Shown here: piece after piece, positions 45,986-59,746 of the stretch
How positions within the stretch are numbered: the first letter of the stretch is position 1
Layout: every line of letters begins with the position of its first letter
NCBI GenBank assembly: GCA_051453625.1
Contig: JBOZIK010000001.1
Coordinates: 288,836,009 to 288,900,008 of the forward strand
Source: Welwitschia mirabilis
Lineage: Eukaryota > Gnetophyta > Gnetopsida > Welwitschiales
Direction of reading: 5' to 3'
DNA length: 64,000 nucleotides
Made by a program: the position numbers and the translations under genes
The notes under the pieces: generated by a model
What the model was told of the DNA's origin: nothing
What the model saw: the letters and a program-made list of their open reading frames with translations, nothing else
The model's database searches: none

Positions 45986-48900
45986 AGATTTTGTTTTATT
46001 ATTATAATAATGTGCTCTAATTTTTCACTTTACTTTCTTGATTTCAAGTTATAAATGCTTATCCATACTTGTAGTGCTTGATTTAAATTAAATCATGCTA
46101 ATGTTTTACAAATTTCTAAGTGATCTTTATGTTTATAGTTTACCTCATTATTTAATTATCATTTGGAAATCTTTGATATTTTTCCTACTTTTCATGATTG
46201 TGAAGTAGATATGAAAGCTAAGGTGACTTAAAAACTTCACCAACACTTATATGATAAATGAGATTATGTTATCATATTTGACGTTAAATGACAACTTAAC
46301 ATGATTTCTGTGAGTTAACCATAGAAAAAATTTCTTACAATAAAAAATCATAATGTTTTTATTATGATCTTGCTAAATGCTTAGAGCTATGCTTCATTCC
46401 TAGCTATATTTATTTATCAATAATATTTTTCTTTATAGTTGCTAAATCTCCTTGTGACATTAAAAAAATTGATTCTGAACATTTTATATTACTTTTTATA
46501 CTACATTTATCCCTTAAGAAGAATGACACTAGGGCTATAATTCAAATAAAAGTCCTACAGTGTTTTGGTAAAAGTTGATTTTATCTTTGTAAGGTTTGTA
46601 TCCTTAGGGGGAAAATATTACTAAAACTTATAATATACAAAGTGATGCAAGTGTAGCTAAATTGAGCCATGAAGATATGTATTAATAGAAAAGCACACAA
46701 AAGGGTTTCATAAATTTTAATAACAAAATTAAACCTATCTCTTTATAACTAAGAGTATAAAAACAAGGATAAAGCACACCTAGATAGAAGTGTTATCCCT
46801 TATATAAATCTAAAGCAAAGTCCATAGATCCACACTCCTATATAAATTTAGAGTACCTTATTCCTATAAAATACATAAGTATTTTTTCATTTTCTTTTTT
46901 CTTTTAATTAGTAATATTAATAGAATCCAAATAGAAGAGCAAAGAAAATGTAAAAAAAATATTATGAATATAATGGTTCTTCATAAGCTAAGGAGCATCA
47001 ATTAAAATCCCTAATAGTAGCCCAAGAAACTTACTATACCTTAACTTCTATAATAGATTGTAATCTATAAATTGTGTACTCTAGCTATCAAGGTATATAT
47101 AGCAATTTGAAATAATAAGCTTAATCATTTTTATAGTATAGGTAATTTTAATTATCATTCTTTGATAGTGATTACAAAATTACTTTAATGCTTAGAATAA
47201 CTAGTAAAAGTTTCAAAAGTAGATTCTATAAAAGATATTATAAAGAGTAATTAAAGGAAGATTTCACTTGATTATATATATCCTCTTAGAAATAAAAAGT
47301 AATTATTCATAACACAGTTTATCATGCAAATCTTAGCTTATTCACTTAAATTCTAAATGTCATAAACGTATAAATAATAAAAACTTTATATTTTAAAAAG
47401 AAATATAGGAAAAAGAGAATAACATAAAAGATATCATCTATTAAGATATTACTAGTATAAAACCTACATAGATTTAAAGAAACAAATGTAAGAAAGAAGG
47501 ATAAAAGAACATTAAAGAAAACTATTACATAACCAATAATATTAATTGAATTAAATATGAAAAAGTAAAGTAAGTTAAATCACAAATAAAACTACATTCA
47601 TTAATAATCTAACCATTATAGAGACTACCAAATCATAGATTAAAGTCTAAAATAATACATTAAAGATGTCACATGTATCATCATTTCATGAAACCTGGAG
47701 AGGAACAAGGAAGACTTAGAACCTCATACTATAACAAGCACTTATCATAGCCATTGTAATTTTGAATCTAAAATGATATTGATGAATGATAATGGATAAT
47801 GATTCAATGATAGTAAATTACAAGTTCCACAATCAAGTGATGAATAAAATATAAAGGATGTTTAAATTTGAAGGTAGGTAATGCTTTTATAACTCTTCTT
47901 AGACTTGAAGATATTTGTTCATTCATTCTGGTTACTAACAAATGGATAGTAACAAACCTTCTTAAGTAATAAGCCATAAATTTGTATTTACTAATCTTTA
48001 TAAAATAATTTAGAATAGGTTATAAGATTAATCCATTAACTTAGTATTTAATTAACTAATCCTTTTTTATTGAACTTACTTATCTTTAAAACATTAATAA
48101 CACTAGTAATTAATACAATGATGCTAGTCCCTCTAATTAGTTTATATCTAATTCAATCTAACTAGTTTAGGATTATGTATATATAAAATATAAAAATTAC
48201 TCCTTCATAATAACAATAGATAAAACATGAATTCTAATAACTTAAGTCAAAATATAGTAAATTATTTCATCTTGAGAGTGATTATTAGTGAAGTTAAGAG
48301 GGGAAAATAATTATTAATAAAATTAAGATGGGAGAGTATTTATCAATAAAGCTAGAGAATGACAACAAGGGTTTGGAGATGTAAAGATAAATCTTTTAGA
48401 TTCTTTTAAGGATGTATTTAGAATGAAATCCAAAATAGAATATTAAACAAAGGAATAATGAAAGAAATGAAAATTCCAAACGTGGAACTAAAATAGTTCA
48501 TTCTAAAAATGTGTCTCAAAGAAAATTTTTAATCATCTTTACAGAATAATGTCTTAAAAAAACCATGTGTGATTTCAAATTACTATTTACTATTGGTTTT
48601 TCATTAGATGTGCTCTACCTCTTATGGAATTTGTGGCTTGGATTATAGAAAACTAGAAAGCTAAAGGTATTCAAGTTCCATTAATTTAGGATTTAAGAAA
48701 TGGCTTTCTTTTAATTTAATTTGATAGCTTTAGCAAAAATACTAGGAATTTCAAACCCTAGTCTCAAAGGTTAATAATTCCTTTCTTGGTTTAAACAACT
48801 ATATAATTAATTTTGACCTTAAAAATGCTGTGCATGTAGTATTTTTAGTATGGGTAGAGTTTTTTCATATTTCTTTTTAGATGAACTATCATTTGGACAT

Positions 48901-49050
48901 GATCATAGAAAATTTGAAAAATGTTAAATGTTTGGAAAAAATGATTAGTCACCAATCGCATTCCATGTGATGGGTTTGCATTAATATGGATCTAAGACAA
49001 CCTGTTCTAAAAGAATTTTAACTCACTTATGACAATCAAGCAATCATAAT
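45986..49050. other. long AT-rich stretch, nothing coding recognised
   Basis: 46050-46300 contains the diverged motif CACCAACACTTATATGATAAATGAGATTATGTTA shared with 10.65, 55.77 and 56.15 kb (written here only as its position, 46237-46271). The rest has short random frames and no gene, RNA or TE signature that I can see. Confidence 0.4.
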
Positions 49051-49300
49051 CACTACTAGAAATTAGAACTATTAGGCATTTGTTTTAATAAATGCCCTTA
49101 AGAAAAATAATTATTAGGATGTTTTTATATATAAATATCCTAATTGGATTTTTAACTTTGTTTTTATGATATGCATCCTTAAACAAAACCTTAATTGTGA
49201 ATCAAGTAAGTAAATAGGGTATTTTTTAATGAATATACTAAAATGGATTTAAATTGGACATTTTTGAATATACTTCCTTAACCAAGACTTTCTTGTCTTT
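49051..49300 (+). mobile_element. CACTA (En/Spm) transposon terminus relic
   Basis: CACTACTAGAAATTAGAAC at 49051 is a good CACTA terminal inverted repeat. Directly after it comes a series of subterminal repeats that fold on themselves: GGCATTT / AAATGCC (49075-49096), AGGAT / ATCCT around TTTATATATAAA (49116-49141), AGGGTATTTTTTAATGAAT (49216-49234) and GGACATTTTTGAATATAC (49256-49273). Arrays of short subterminal repeats are the binding sites of the transposase in this superfamily. The opposite end was not found; the gap at 49493-49592 and decay may hide it. The 3-base target duplication would be AAT on the left. Confidence 0.6.
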
Positions 49301-49592
49301 TATTGTTTTGTTTGAAATAAACTCCATTAAAGAGGTAATGACTAAACATTAATAATCTTTTGTTTCTCTAATACTTACCTTCATGGAAGTTTTTTATCTT
49401 AAGTTTATCAAAACTACTAATAAATAATTATTTTAAGCCTGTAATGTATGCTAACTCCTCCATGCTTTATCCGGTTTCACAGTTTCATATCTNNNNNNNN
49501 NNNNNNNNNNNNNNNNNNNNNNNNNNNNNNNNNNNNNNNNNNNNNNNNNNNNNNNNNNNNNNNNNNNNNNNNNNNNNNNNNNNNNNNNNNNN

Positions 49593-51686
49593 CCCACCCC
49601 CCTCGCCCCCTCTAAATAGAGAACAAAAAATTAAGGGATTTGCTATTTCTTTTTTATCATGTTTTGACATTGATTCTCTCTTTAATAGGCATTAAAAAAT
49701 AAAAACTTTTATAAGGTTCTTTAATTTATATATGGTTGGAAAATCACATGAATATTTGATCTTATTCATATAAAGTAATTCTGCATGAGCATTTCAATAT
49801 CAATGAACCTATTAATGTATACATCCTTAGATAACAAAAGGATATGATAAGATCTAAGAAACTACTTTTATATTCTCTTCATCATATAATTTACAATTTA
49901 TCATTTGGTGTAAATTTTTCACTCTTCAATTAGAAAACAAATATCATAAATAAGAACAGTTAAGAAAAGTCTTTATTATAGGATTAATGAAAACATTTAG
50001 ATAAACATCAGTTAAAGATTGAAAGAGTGTTAAATTTTATTTATAAATGTTATTAAATTCTATGTTAGGCCTAGAATCCCAATTAAATACATGACAAAAG
50101 AAGAAAAACAATAGTATAAGAGGCAAAATGGTAGAAGAAGAGGGAAAAATAAATAGTAGAAAAGAGAGAATAAGCATGGCAATAGTAGGAGTGAGTAAAG
50201 AAGAAAGAAAACACTATAAAAAAGTAAAAGTATAAAAACAACTATAGAGAAAGGGAAAATCACATGATTATAGGTGAGTACCTCTTTTAAGTTAGATGTC
50301 TTCTTGTGTTTTGTTTTTTAGGGGAAGGATTTTAAGTTTCATAGAAAAATGTTACTAAGATTTTGAGATAGAACCATAATTCTATTTGCATATCTCCATA
50401 GCACTTTCTCAATACTAGAATCTTGAGGTTTAGCCACTAGAAGTTGTCCTTTAGTTTTGTTTTTAGGAGTGAAGATCAAATTGTACATTTCTCTTTCTTT
50501 ACTATAATAAGAGATCTATTCATACTTTTATCAAAACCCTCATTTTTATAATTAATCAAGGTTTATAATTATTTAAATAATATAATGTTATGATTAATAA
50601 TTCATATTAAATAAATTTATTAATATGTTTGCAAAACCTTATTTCTCTGTTAACTAGGATTTTTAATCTTTAAATAATGTTATGTTTATAGTTAAAAATC
50701 CTTAGCAAGGATTATCCAGGGTTAAATAACTACAAAATGTGAAGCTCATATTTTCTCTCAGTCATTGTTTTCTTATATATTCAGTATGGAGTTTAATGAT
50801 GAATGGATAACATTTTAGAATTGTTGAAGTATTAATCCTTTCATTTCTTGCAAAATCATTTAAGCACATTTTGGCCTATTATAAGACACTCTTGGTATCT
50901 TTTATAATATTAAAATAAAGGATATAAAATCCTTATTTAAAATTGTGGTTAAGTGGATTGTTAGAATTATAATAGCTTAAAAACTTGTTATGGGCATTAT
51001 TAGTTTGAGGTTGCAATTATCCCTAAAACATACTGCTAAAATATAGAAGTGTATGACCTTTTTTTCTCTTTTGCAAATAGTCATGTTAAGTGGAAAATTG
51101 TAATATAATTAAGTGATATATATATATAAACTCTATATTCTATTGTTATATATCAATTTGTTAATTTTAGGTAACAGTAATTTTATTCATAGGTTTCGTT
51201 TCTAATGGTCCAAACTTATCATATTGTGGTTGTTATTACAATCGATTGAAAATAGTTCGTTACTTTTCAATTTTAAACAAGTGGGCCTTAATTCTTAGCA
51301 CACTCTTTTCAAAAATTTATGTCTTGTAGATCATTGTAGTTTAATGTTAAGACATTTTCATGTGTTATAAGTTCCTATTGTAGATTTGAATAGTGGATTT
51401 TTCACTAGATGGTATAATTATGGAACTATTAAAGTATACATTTTCCTTTTCTTCTCAATGAAGATATCATCATAAATTATTATAAGAAAATACACTGGCA
51501 ATAACTCTCTTTGGGTTACAATTTTTATATTGGTAGCTAGTGGAAAAACCATTTTTAAGAATTTATTTCCTAAGAAAAGAATAGAAGGGGCCTTGTATGT
51601 GTGCACTATATACTTCTTACTGTAGGGAAAAATTACCACTCACTACATATCATGAACAAATTTTTTACTTAATTAATATATGAAAA
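49593..51686. other. AT-rich stretch, nothing coding recognised
   Basis: It starts with a C-rich run of 20 bases at the gap edge. It contains the purine-rich tract listed next and a short TA run at 51116-51127. No gene or TE signature is recognised. Confidence 0.4.
50095..50262 (+). repeat. purine-rich tract
   Basis: About 170 bases on the plus strand are strongly biased to A and G (GAAGAGGGAAAAAT, AAAGAGAGAATAAG, AAGAAGAAAGAAAAC). This yields a long hydrophobic, Leu/Phe-rich frame on the other strand that is probably an artefact of composition. Confidence 0.6.
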
Positions 51687-51709
51687 ATATATATATATAT
51701 ATATATATT
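51687..51709. repeat. (AT)n microsatellite
   Basis: About 23 bases of uninterrupted AT repeat. Confidence 0.95.
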
Positions 51710-54281
51710 AGAATGACCAATAGTATAGAAAATTTAACTGAAAGTGAAGGTTTTCTCTCTTGAATAACTTGGTAGTATATGTCAAATTTTGACATTTACT
51801 AGATAAATTAGATTATTAGAAGTTGGGTTGGAGTAAAATTTTTAATAATAGCTGATTTAATTTACATGTTATACTACCAATAAAATAGGTCACTTAAAAA
51901 CTAGTTGACTCTACATTTATACCATCCACTACAACTAGTAATAATGGGTATAGTGAAGCTATTATACTACAAATTTTATTACTATAAAATGTATACTAGA
52001 AATTATATAGTCCATAATTTGTATTAAAAAACTAACAATAAGGTAGTTCTAATTATACCCCACAAGTTTGATTTCCATGATATGAACAACAGTTATAGTA
52101 ATAATAAAAAATTAAATATATGAATTATATGTGGTATACATATATACACGTGAAATTGATAATGTGTACCTACTCATTTATAGTAAGTTCCTCTATTAAA
52201 TAGCTAGTGAACTACCTGTTAATTATATTTCAACTTAAATTAAGAAAGAAGAAGGAGGTGTGAAACATTTGATAATTATAGAAGTAAATTATAACCATTA
52301 CAAGTATAAGATACATCTCATTTTTCATGTTACATCATATAAATTATTGAAATGTTGTTTGCTTTTTATGTTTGTAAAATTATTATGATCGTATTATTTA
52401 CATTCCTTATGAGAGTTTTTTATGTACCATCAACATGACTAAATGGATTTCTTTCTTTGTGTGAGTAATATTGACGCAATAGTAATTACATAAATGATGG
52501 GCTCATGTGATTTGAATACAAATATGACTAATTATAATCATTAATATGCATGTATATGATGGGACCACATGATCTTGATATATTTTATGCCCATTTAATG
52601 GCAATAGTTGCACTTTTATATGGTAAGCCCATGTGGATGTAATAAATATGGCTGATGTAATTCTTTCATGATCTTTAGTATGATCCTTGGGATTATCTAC
52701 TTGTTTCCCCCACTAATCATGATGGACATTATTATTTGTAGAGCATTGAAATAAGTACAAGTTATTGTTTAGCTTAACAAATACTATATTAAAAATATTA
52801 TATTAGAAACTTACCTAAATCAAATATTCTACTATTTTATTAACATTTCACTACTTAAAGTTTGTTTTACATTTTTATAACTGTTGATATTCCTTTACGA
52901 TAGTTGTCTAGTATTTTAAATCATATAATAATAAATGTGATAACATTATTACATCCATCATCATTAGTTTATGGACCCACTAACATAAGGAATAAGAGCT
53001 TGATGTTTATAAATAAGTACTAAATAATNNNNNNNNNNNNNNNNNNNNNNNNNNNNNNNNNNNNNNNNNNNNNNNNNNNNNNNNNNNNNNNNNNNNNNNN
53101 NNNNNNNNNNNNNNNNNNNNNNNNNNNNNNNNNNNNNNNNNNNNNNNNNNNNNNNNNNNNNNNNNNNNNNNNNNNNNNNNNNNNNNNNNNNNNNNNNNNN
53201 NNNNNNNNNNNNNNNNNNNNNNNNNNNNNNNNNNNNNNNNNNNNNNNNNNNNNNNNNNNNNNNNNNNNNNNNNNNNNNNNNNNNNNNNNNNNNNNNNNNN
53301 NNNNNNNNNNNNNNNNNNNNNNNNNNNNNNNNNNNNNNNNNNNNNNNNNNNNNNNNNNNNNNNNNNNNNNNNNNNNNNNNNNNNNNNNNNNNNNNNNNNN
53401 NNNNNNNNNNNNNNNNNNNNNNNNNNNNNNNNNNNNNNNNNNNNNNNNNNNNNNNNNNNNNNNNNNNNNNNNNNNNNNNNNNNNNNNNNNNNNNNNNNNN
53501 NNNNNNNNNNNNNNNNNNNNNNNNNNNNNNNNNNNNNNNNNNNNNNNNNNNNNNNNNNNNNNNNNCATGTAAGGAGTATAAGCTAGATGTTTATGAATAG
53601 GTACTAAATATTCATACATATTTAAATGCTTACCTTTAACTTTAAATAATATGATTATCTTACTTTTCTACTATTAATATGTGTATAACATCTAATAAGT
53701 ATGAGGATGGTGTTAAGAACTTAATACAATTTTTAAATACCAATATTGGCAATTCCCAAGGTGTACTCTATCTATGTGTGAAATGCTATAACATTTATTA
53801 TCAACATCCAAATATAATTTTTGAGTAGCCTTTTTAAAAGGCATGGGTCTTATGTAGGTGAAGTGGATTATGCATGGGGAAATTTCAGAAGAACATTATT
53901 ATATATCTAATGGCAATAATATCTTATAATATGATTTGGTTTCCATAATGAAAGAAGCCTTTATGTACTTCAACTATGATGAGAAATCACATCAAGAGAC
54001 AAACACTATGCATTTTCAAACTATAATAGTTAGATGATGATGCAAGAAATGTAGAATATGATAGGTTAATAAGAGATGCTATAAAGCCATTATAACCTAG
54101 CTACATAAAATATTCAAATATTTCTATTATCATGAAATGGATTACAATCAAAGAAAGGGGTGAATGATTAAATATAATGTTTTCAATGTTGCTTGCTCTC
54201 TTGTAAGACTCTTTTGTAAAAGGTAATACAATTCCAAGTTCTTATGATTAATTAAAAGGAATACTTCATTCTTTAGGTATG
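51710..54281. other. AT-rich stretch with a 537-base gap, nothing recognised
   Basis: The gap is at 53029-53565. The 46 bases before it and the 47 after are similar (AAGAGCTTGATGTTTATAAATA / TATAAGCTAGATGTTTATGAATA, cited by position 52995-53016 and 53577-53599). No gene or TE signature is recognised. Confidence 0.4.
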
Positions 54282-55111
54282 AACGATAATAAAATACATG
54301 TATACCTATTAACTTATAAAAATTAACATTTTGATCAAGTTATCTAACTAATTTAGCTTAACAAAAGCCATGAATATAATTAATTTATTATGAAATTATG
54401 TCTTCTACTACTTTTTAATATTATCTATTAACTTATCATCTTTCTGTGACATCTTCATAAGATTGATCTCATTTTGAAGAACAATTTAAAATATGATGAT
54501 CATTTATTCTAAAATACTGGTGGCATCATTTAACTCACTGGTGCGGCTAGTCCTCTATGCAAAATAATTCAAATCTCAAGTTTTGAACTTGCTATGAAAA
54601 ATTTAGTCAAATTCAATTATGTGCTTAAATAGACTTCACATAAAAANNNNNNNNNNNNNNNNNNNNNNNNNNNNNNNNNNNNNNNNNNNNNNNNNNNNNN
54701 NNNNNNNNNNNNNNNNNNNNNNNNNNNNNNNNNNNNNNNNNNNNNNAACGATAATAAAATACATGTATACCTATTAACTTATAAAAATTAACATTTTAAT
54801 CAAGTTATCTAACTAATTTAGCTTAACAAAAGCCATTAATATAATCAATTTATTATGAAATTATGTCTTCTACTAGTTTTTAATATTATCTATTAACTTA
54901 TCATCCTTTTGTGACATCTTCATAAGATTGATCTCATTTTGAAGAACAAGTTAAAATATGATGGTCATTTATTATAAAACACTAGTGTCATCATTTAGCT
55001 CACTAGTGCATCCAGTCCTTCTATGCAAAATAATTCAAATCTCAGGTTTTAAACTTGCTATGAAAAATTTAGTCAAATTCAATTATGGGCTTAAATAGAC
55101 TTCACATCAAA
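54282..55111. repeat. duplicated block around a 100-base gap
   Basis: 54282-54646 recurs at 54747-55111 with an offset of exactly 465 over the whole length and few substitutions. Unidentified sequence. Confidence 0.75.
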
Positions 55112-55129
55112 AATAACTAGCATTTTTTA

Positions 55130-56390
55130 TGATACATGACAATGATTATGATGGCATGCAACAATAACATGTAGTAGTGTTGAGTAGGATAACAGTGAAG
55201 ACACATGGCAACATCATTAGTCAATAGAAGCAGTAACATTTAGATGCTGAGTGTTAGACTCATTATGATGATTCCTATCTAATGTAAGAGGATAAATACC
55301 TTAAAAAATTCTACATAACATATTTTATAACCACTCAACTATAGCCACCTCTCATCTCATACTCATATATTAAAGGGCCTTAGGCCTTTATTTGTAACAT
55401 TCTTCATTTTGGTGAAAGAATAAAACCTTTAAAGCATTAATTCAGCATGGCCTTCTAAGTGCTTTCTGTAGGAAGTGAGTTTTCTTTAGGGATAGCTTGA
55501 GAAGTCATTTCTAGCTTGCTTCTTTTTTTAGCTTAATATGTAATTATTGATTTAATACATAATAATTGTCTTATTTTGATTTTATGTTGTAAATCAATTT
55601 GTACTTTTAATGCTTAATTAGCAAATTTAGTATCAATTTCTATTATTATTTAAGTGGATTCTATAATCACTTGATTTAAGTCTTAGTTAATTTAATCAAT
55701 TTTGAGTACCTTAGATGCTTATTGTTCATTCCTGTTTAAGGTTGTGAGGGATTACATGGCTATTAAGTTCACCAACTTTTATATAGTATATGAAATTATG
55801 TTAGCATAATTAGAGCATTTATTACTCAATATTTTTAAGTGTGTTTTAGGGAAAGTATTGAATATCACTGGAGTGAAGTATTATTAATGGATAAGTTAAC
55901 TAAAAAAATTAGAGCTTGCTTGCTTTCCTCCATTTCTAATGAACTTTTAAAATAATATTATTAACTTTCTTTATTTTTTCTTTCTTTTTGATAACTCATA
56001 ATTNNNNNNNNNNNNNNNNNNNNNNNNNNNNNNNNNNNNNNNNNNNNNNNNNNNNNNNNNNNNNNNNNNNNNNNNNNNNNNNNNNNNNNNNNNNNNNNNN
56101 NNNATGCTTATTGTTCATTCCTATTTAAGGCTGTGAGGGATTAAGTGGCTATTAAGTTCACCAAGTTTTATATGGTATATTAAATTATGTTAGCATGATT
56201 AGAGCATTTATTACTCAATATTTTCAAGTGTTTTTCAGGGCAAGTGTTTAATATCACTGGAGTGAAGAATTATTAATGGATAAGATAACTAAAAAATTAG
56301 AGCTTGCTTGCTTTTCTCCATTTCTAATGAACTTTTAAAATAATATTATTAACTTTCTTTATTTTTCCTTTCTTTTATTATAACTCATAA
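55130..56390 (+). repeat. LTR-like block, partly duplicated around a gap
   Basis: 55.13-55.52 kb resembles 9.87-10.46 kb. It has features of a U3-R-U5: AGGGCCTTAGGCCT (an inverted repeat), TTTGTAACATTC, GAATAAAACC as polyadenylation signal. 55.7-55.85 kb holds the ACCAACTTTTATATAGTATA motif followed by AATTATGTTAGCAT. 55715-56003 recurs at 56104-56390. Family unknown. Confidence 0.4.
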
Positions 56391-56589
56391 TCAAGTAAGA
56401 CTTATGTAAATTGTGTAGACCTACCCAAATTATCCCTATAGATAGAATGATACTAAGTATTTAGTTTAAATCTAGTTTATTATATCTAAATAAACAAGAT
56501 TTAAGTGTTTTTATTAGGGATAATGACATGTTAGCTTCCTAGGAGAAGCATAAATTTTACTTTTTCCAAGCTTTTTTTTTTAGTATTTG

Positions 56590-56613
56590 TTTTTTTTTTT
56601 TTTTTTTTTTTTT
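56590..56613. repeat. poly-T run of 24
   Basis: An uninterrupted T run. It could be the tail of a minus-strand retroposon, but no body is recognisable beside it. Confidence 0.85.
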
Positions 56614-59600
56614 GTGATTGTACTCGTCCTTTTAGTGAAACGTGAACTAATCCATTTTCTTTTTCTTTTAAGTGTTGGTTTCCCTTTTATTTCTTTCTAG
56701 TGGTTGATACTAGTTATTTTCAATAACATGTGAAGTATTCTAGTTTTTAAGCTTCTTTAGTTTTTCTACTCTAACTTGATTTATATTATATATCTAATAG
56801 ATCTTTTATGGGCTATGACCAATAGGTGAAGAAAATAAAAATTAACTTACTTTATGTTCTTTTATTTTTTGTGTTTTCTTAATTTGGGTTTTAATTTTTT
56901 TGTTTAGTGCATTTTCTATCATAAATGATAAAATAGTAAAAAATTTTATGATTTAATTTTTTAAAGGATTGGTTTTTAGTGTGTTACTATTTTTTTAAAA
57001 TTTTTGTTACATTTTTCTATGATTCTGTCACGTCGATTGCTCTATAAGATTTATACAAATCCCTTTAATTTTTATAAGTCTAAAACTCACAACTTAATTG
57101 GCTCCATTGCCTTTCCTCACTGATGCTACTAACTTTCCTAGGTAAAAGACTCTAAACCTTTNNNNNNNNNNNNNNNNNNNNNNNNNNNNNNNNNNNNNNN
57201 NNNNNNNNNNNNNNNNNNNNNNNNNNNNNNNNNNNNNNNNNNNNNNNNNNNNNNNNNNNNNAAGACTCTAAACCTTTTTTGAAAACCTCTGTTAAAACTA
57301 ATAAATCCTTTTAATATCCATGCTATATTTGAAACTTTTTTAGATTTTTTCTGAAACCCATTTGAACCTTAGATGGCTTGGATTCAAAATGAGTTAGGAA
57401 TATTAATTAGAAATCCCTTTAATATGGACCTCATTTCTAAAGAACAATAGAGAATTCCATAGAAAAATCAACCCCATGATAACACTTAAAAAGAATAAGC
57501 CTATTCATCCCAACAACAAAATCCAAATGCCTAATCTAGTTTTTTATTTCCTTTTAATGGACTATGATTAAACCAACAAATAATTGGCTAATTAACTATA
57601 TTATACCTTAACCAAGAGATGGAAAAAAATTAGAATAATATAGCTAACAATATGTTTAAGTAGATCCTTTATAATTACCTTTAATCTTAATGCTTAAGAA
57701 CCCTTTTATCCATATTACAACATTCTATAAATCAAAGGTTAGAATTCAAACTATCTACCATCCAACTATTACTTTGCTTTCATGTCTTAGAATCATAGAA
57801 CCCATATTTACATCTTAAGAAATTCAAATGTGTGCTTTTAACTATCCCTCAATATCCAAATATGTATGATAGTTTTGGGCTCATTTTCTTTCTAGTTTTC
57901 TTAAAAGAGAAGACATATGATAGTTTTATGTTTATTTTCTTTCTTTTTTTCCTTAAAATAGAATGCTAAATCATGAATCTATATCATCAAGTCCTTATCC
58001 ATTAGGTCCTAATTTGATTTAAATAAGGCCTTCATCTCCAAATTTTTCTCAAAGCATAAGACAAATATCTTAAGAACAGAGATGATAAACTATCAACACA
58101 AGGATTATAAAACTTTTTTTAAAGCCTTATAAACATTTAAGAACTTATTGGAAAAATGCTCATAGCATGGATTTAAGGTAGGAAGGAAAATTAGTTTCTT
58201 TTATGATGTTTTATCCACTAATAATAGTTAATTAGTTAAGATGATAAGTAGGGATAGTTTTCTTAGTATGCCATTAGACAAAGTTTGGAACTAACTCGAA
58301 ACTATAGCTGAGAGATGCAAAAATTAGAATAAGCCAAGNNNNNNNNNNNNNNNNNNNNNNNNNNNNNNNNNNNNNNNNNNNNNNNNNNNNNNNNNNNNNN
58401 NNNNNNNNNNNNNNNNNNNNNNNNNNNNNNNNNNNNNNATATTTTTATTAGTATGCCATTAGACAAACTTTGGAACTAAATTGAAACTATAGCTGAGAGC
58501 TCCAAAAATTATAATAAGCCAAGAAAATCATCTAAATATCATCATTCGATTAGTTACACTAGTGTATTTAAAGTACTTGATAACTTTGACATCAATAATA
58601 AGATAAATGAGTTAGCATAAAGAGTAGATTCATTGTCCACACTACCTTTACCCTTGTCTCTCAATGATTAATGTCTAATTTGTTACATAGGTATCCATAA
58701 AATAGCTAAGTATCTATTCATTTCCTTATTTTAGCACACTTTAAATGAATAACTTAATGTAGTAGGACACCTATGGCAAAATGAAAAAAATAACCCTTAT
58801 TCTAACACCTACAACCTCAAGTGAAGGAATGATGTAAAACTTTTCTNNNNNNNNNNTAGAAGTAAGATATTTAAATTAACCAATTAAGAAATTCATTTCC
58901 TTCATCATGCTCTTATCCCTTTTCATTAAACTCTTAAAAACCATATCCATCCATTCCTTTGAAGGAACCAGTAAAAAAATTCATTGAAACCTAAACCCAA
59001 CTCAATCGTGATCATGAATAAATTCTAAAGTAACATTTCTCCTTACTAAAAAAACTTGAAAAAACCACTTAAACCATCACTTAAATTCTTATATAACTCT
59101 AATAAATTCATATTCAAATTCTTTCTAGTCTAAACTAAAGAGAACGAGGAAAGATCCTCATAAGATCATAACTAAATCTAAAAGGAGTTTAATTTATAGA
59201 ACGAGAGCCAAGTTAAATAGAAAAAACCAAATCTATTAATCNNNNNNNNNNNNNNNNNNNNNNNNNNNNNNNNNNNNNNNNNNNNNNNNNNNNNNNNNNN
59301 NNNNNNNNNNNNNNNNNNNNNNNNNNNNNNNNNNNNNNNNNNNNNNNNNNNNNNNNNNNNNNNNNNNNNNNNNNNNNNNNNNNNNNNNNNNNNNNNNNNN
59401 NNNNNNNNNNNNNNNNNNNNNNNNNNNNNNNNNNNNNNNNNNNNNNNNNNNNNNNNNNNNNNNNNNNNNNNNNNNNNNNNNNNNNNNNNNNNNNNNNNNN
59501 NNNNNNNNNNNNNNNNNNNNNNNNNNNNNNNNNNNNNNNNNNNNNNNNNNNNNNNNNNNNNNNNNNNNNNNNNNNNNNNNNNNNNNNNNNNNNNNNNNNN

Positions 59601-59746
59601 NNNNNNNNNNNNNNNNNNNNNNNNNNNNNNNNNNNNNNNNNNNNNNNNNNNNNNNNNNNNNNNNNNNNNNNNNNNNNNNNNNTTGTATAGAAGATGTTAA
59701 TTACTTGTACTTCTAAAGGTAAAACAAAAACCATTGAATTCTGAGC
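56614..59746. other. AT-rich stretch with several gaps
   Basis: Two 100-base gaps have repeated flanks: AAGACTCTAAACCTTT is identical at 57146-57161 and 57262-57277; 58258-58338 recurs at 58439-58523. There is a 441-base gap at 59242-59682. No gene or TE signature is recognised. Confidence 0.4.

Noticed and set aside
49593-49612. C-rich run beside a gap, considered as a telomere-like or G-quadruplex site
   Set aside because: No repeat period, and it lies at a contig edge where sequence quality is doubtful.
50060-50263. 67-codon Leu/Phe-rich frame resembling a membrane protein
   Set aside because: It is explained by the purine-rich tract on the other strand; no conserved motif and no neighbouring gene.
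51927-52060. CACTACAACTAGTAATAATG considered as a second CACTA end
   Set aside because: The following TATAGT/ACTATA words are short and AT-driven, and no partner terminus was found.
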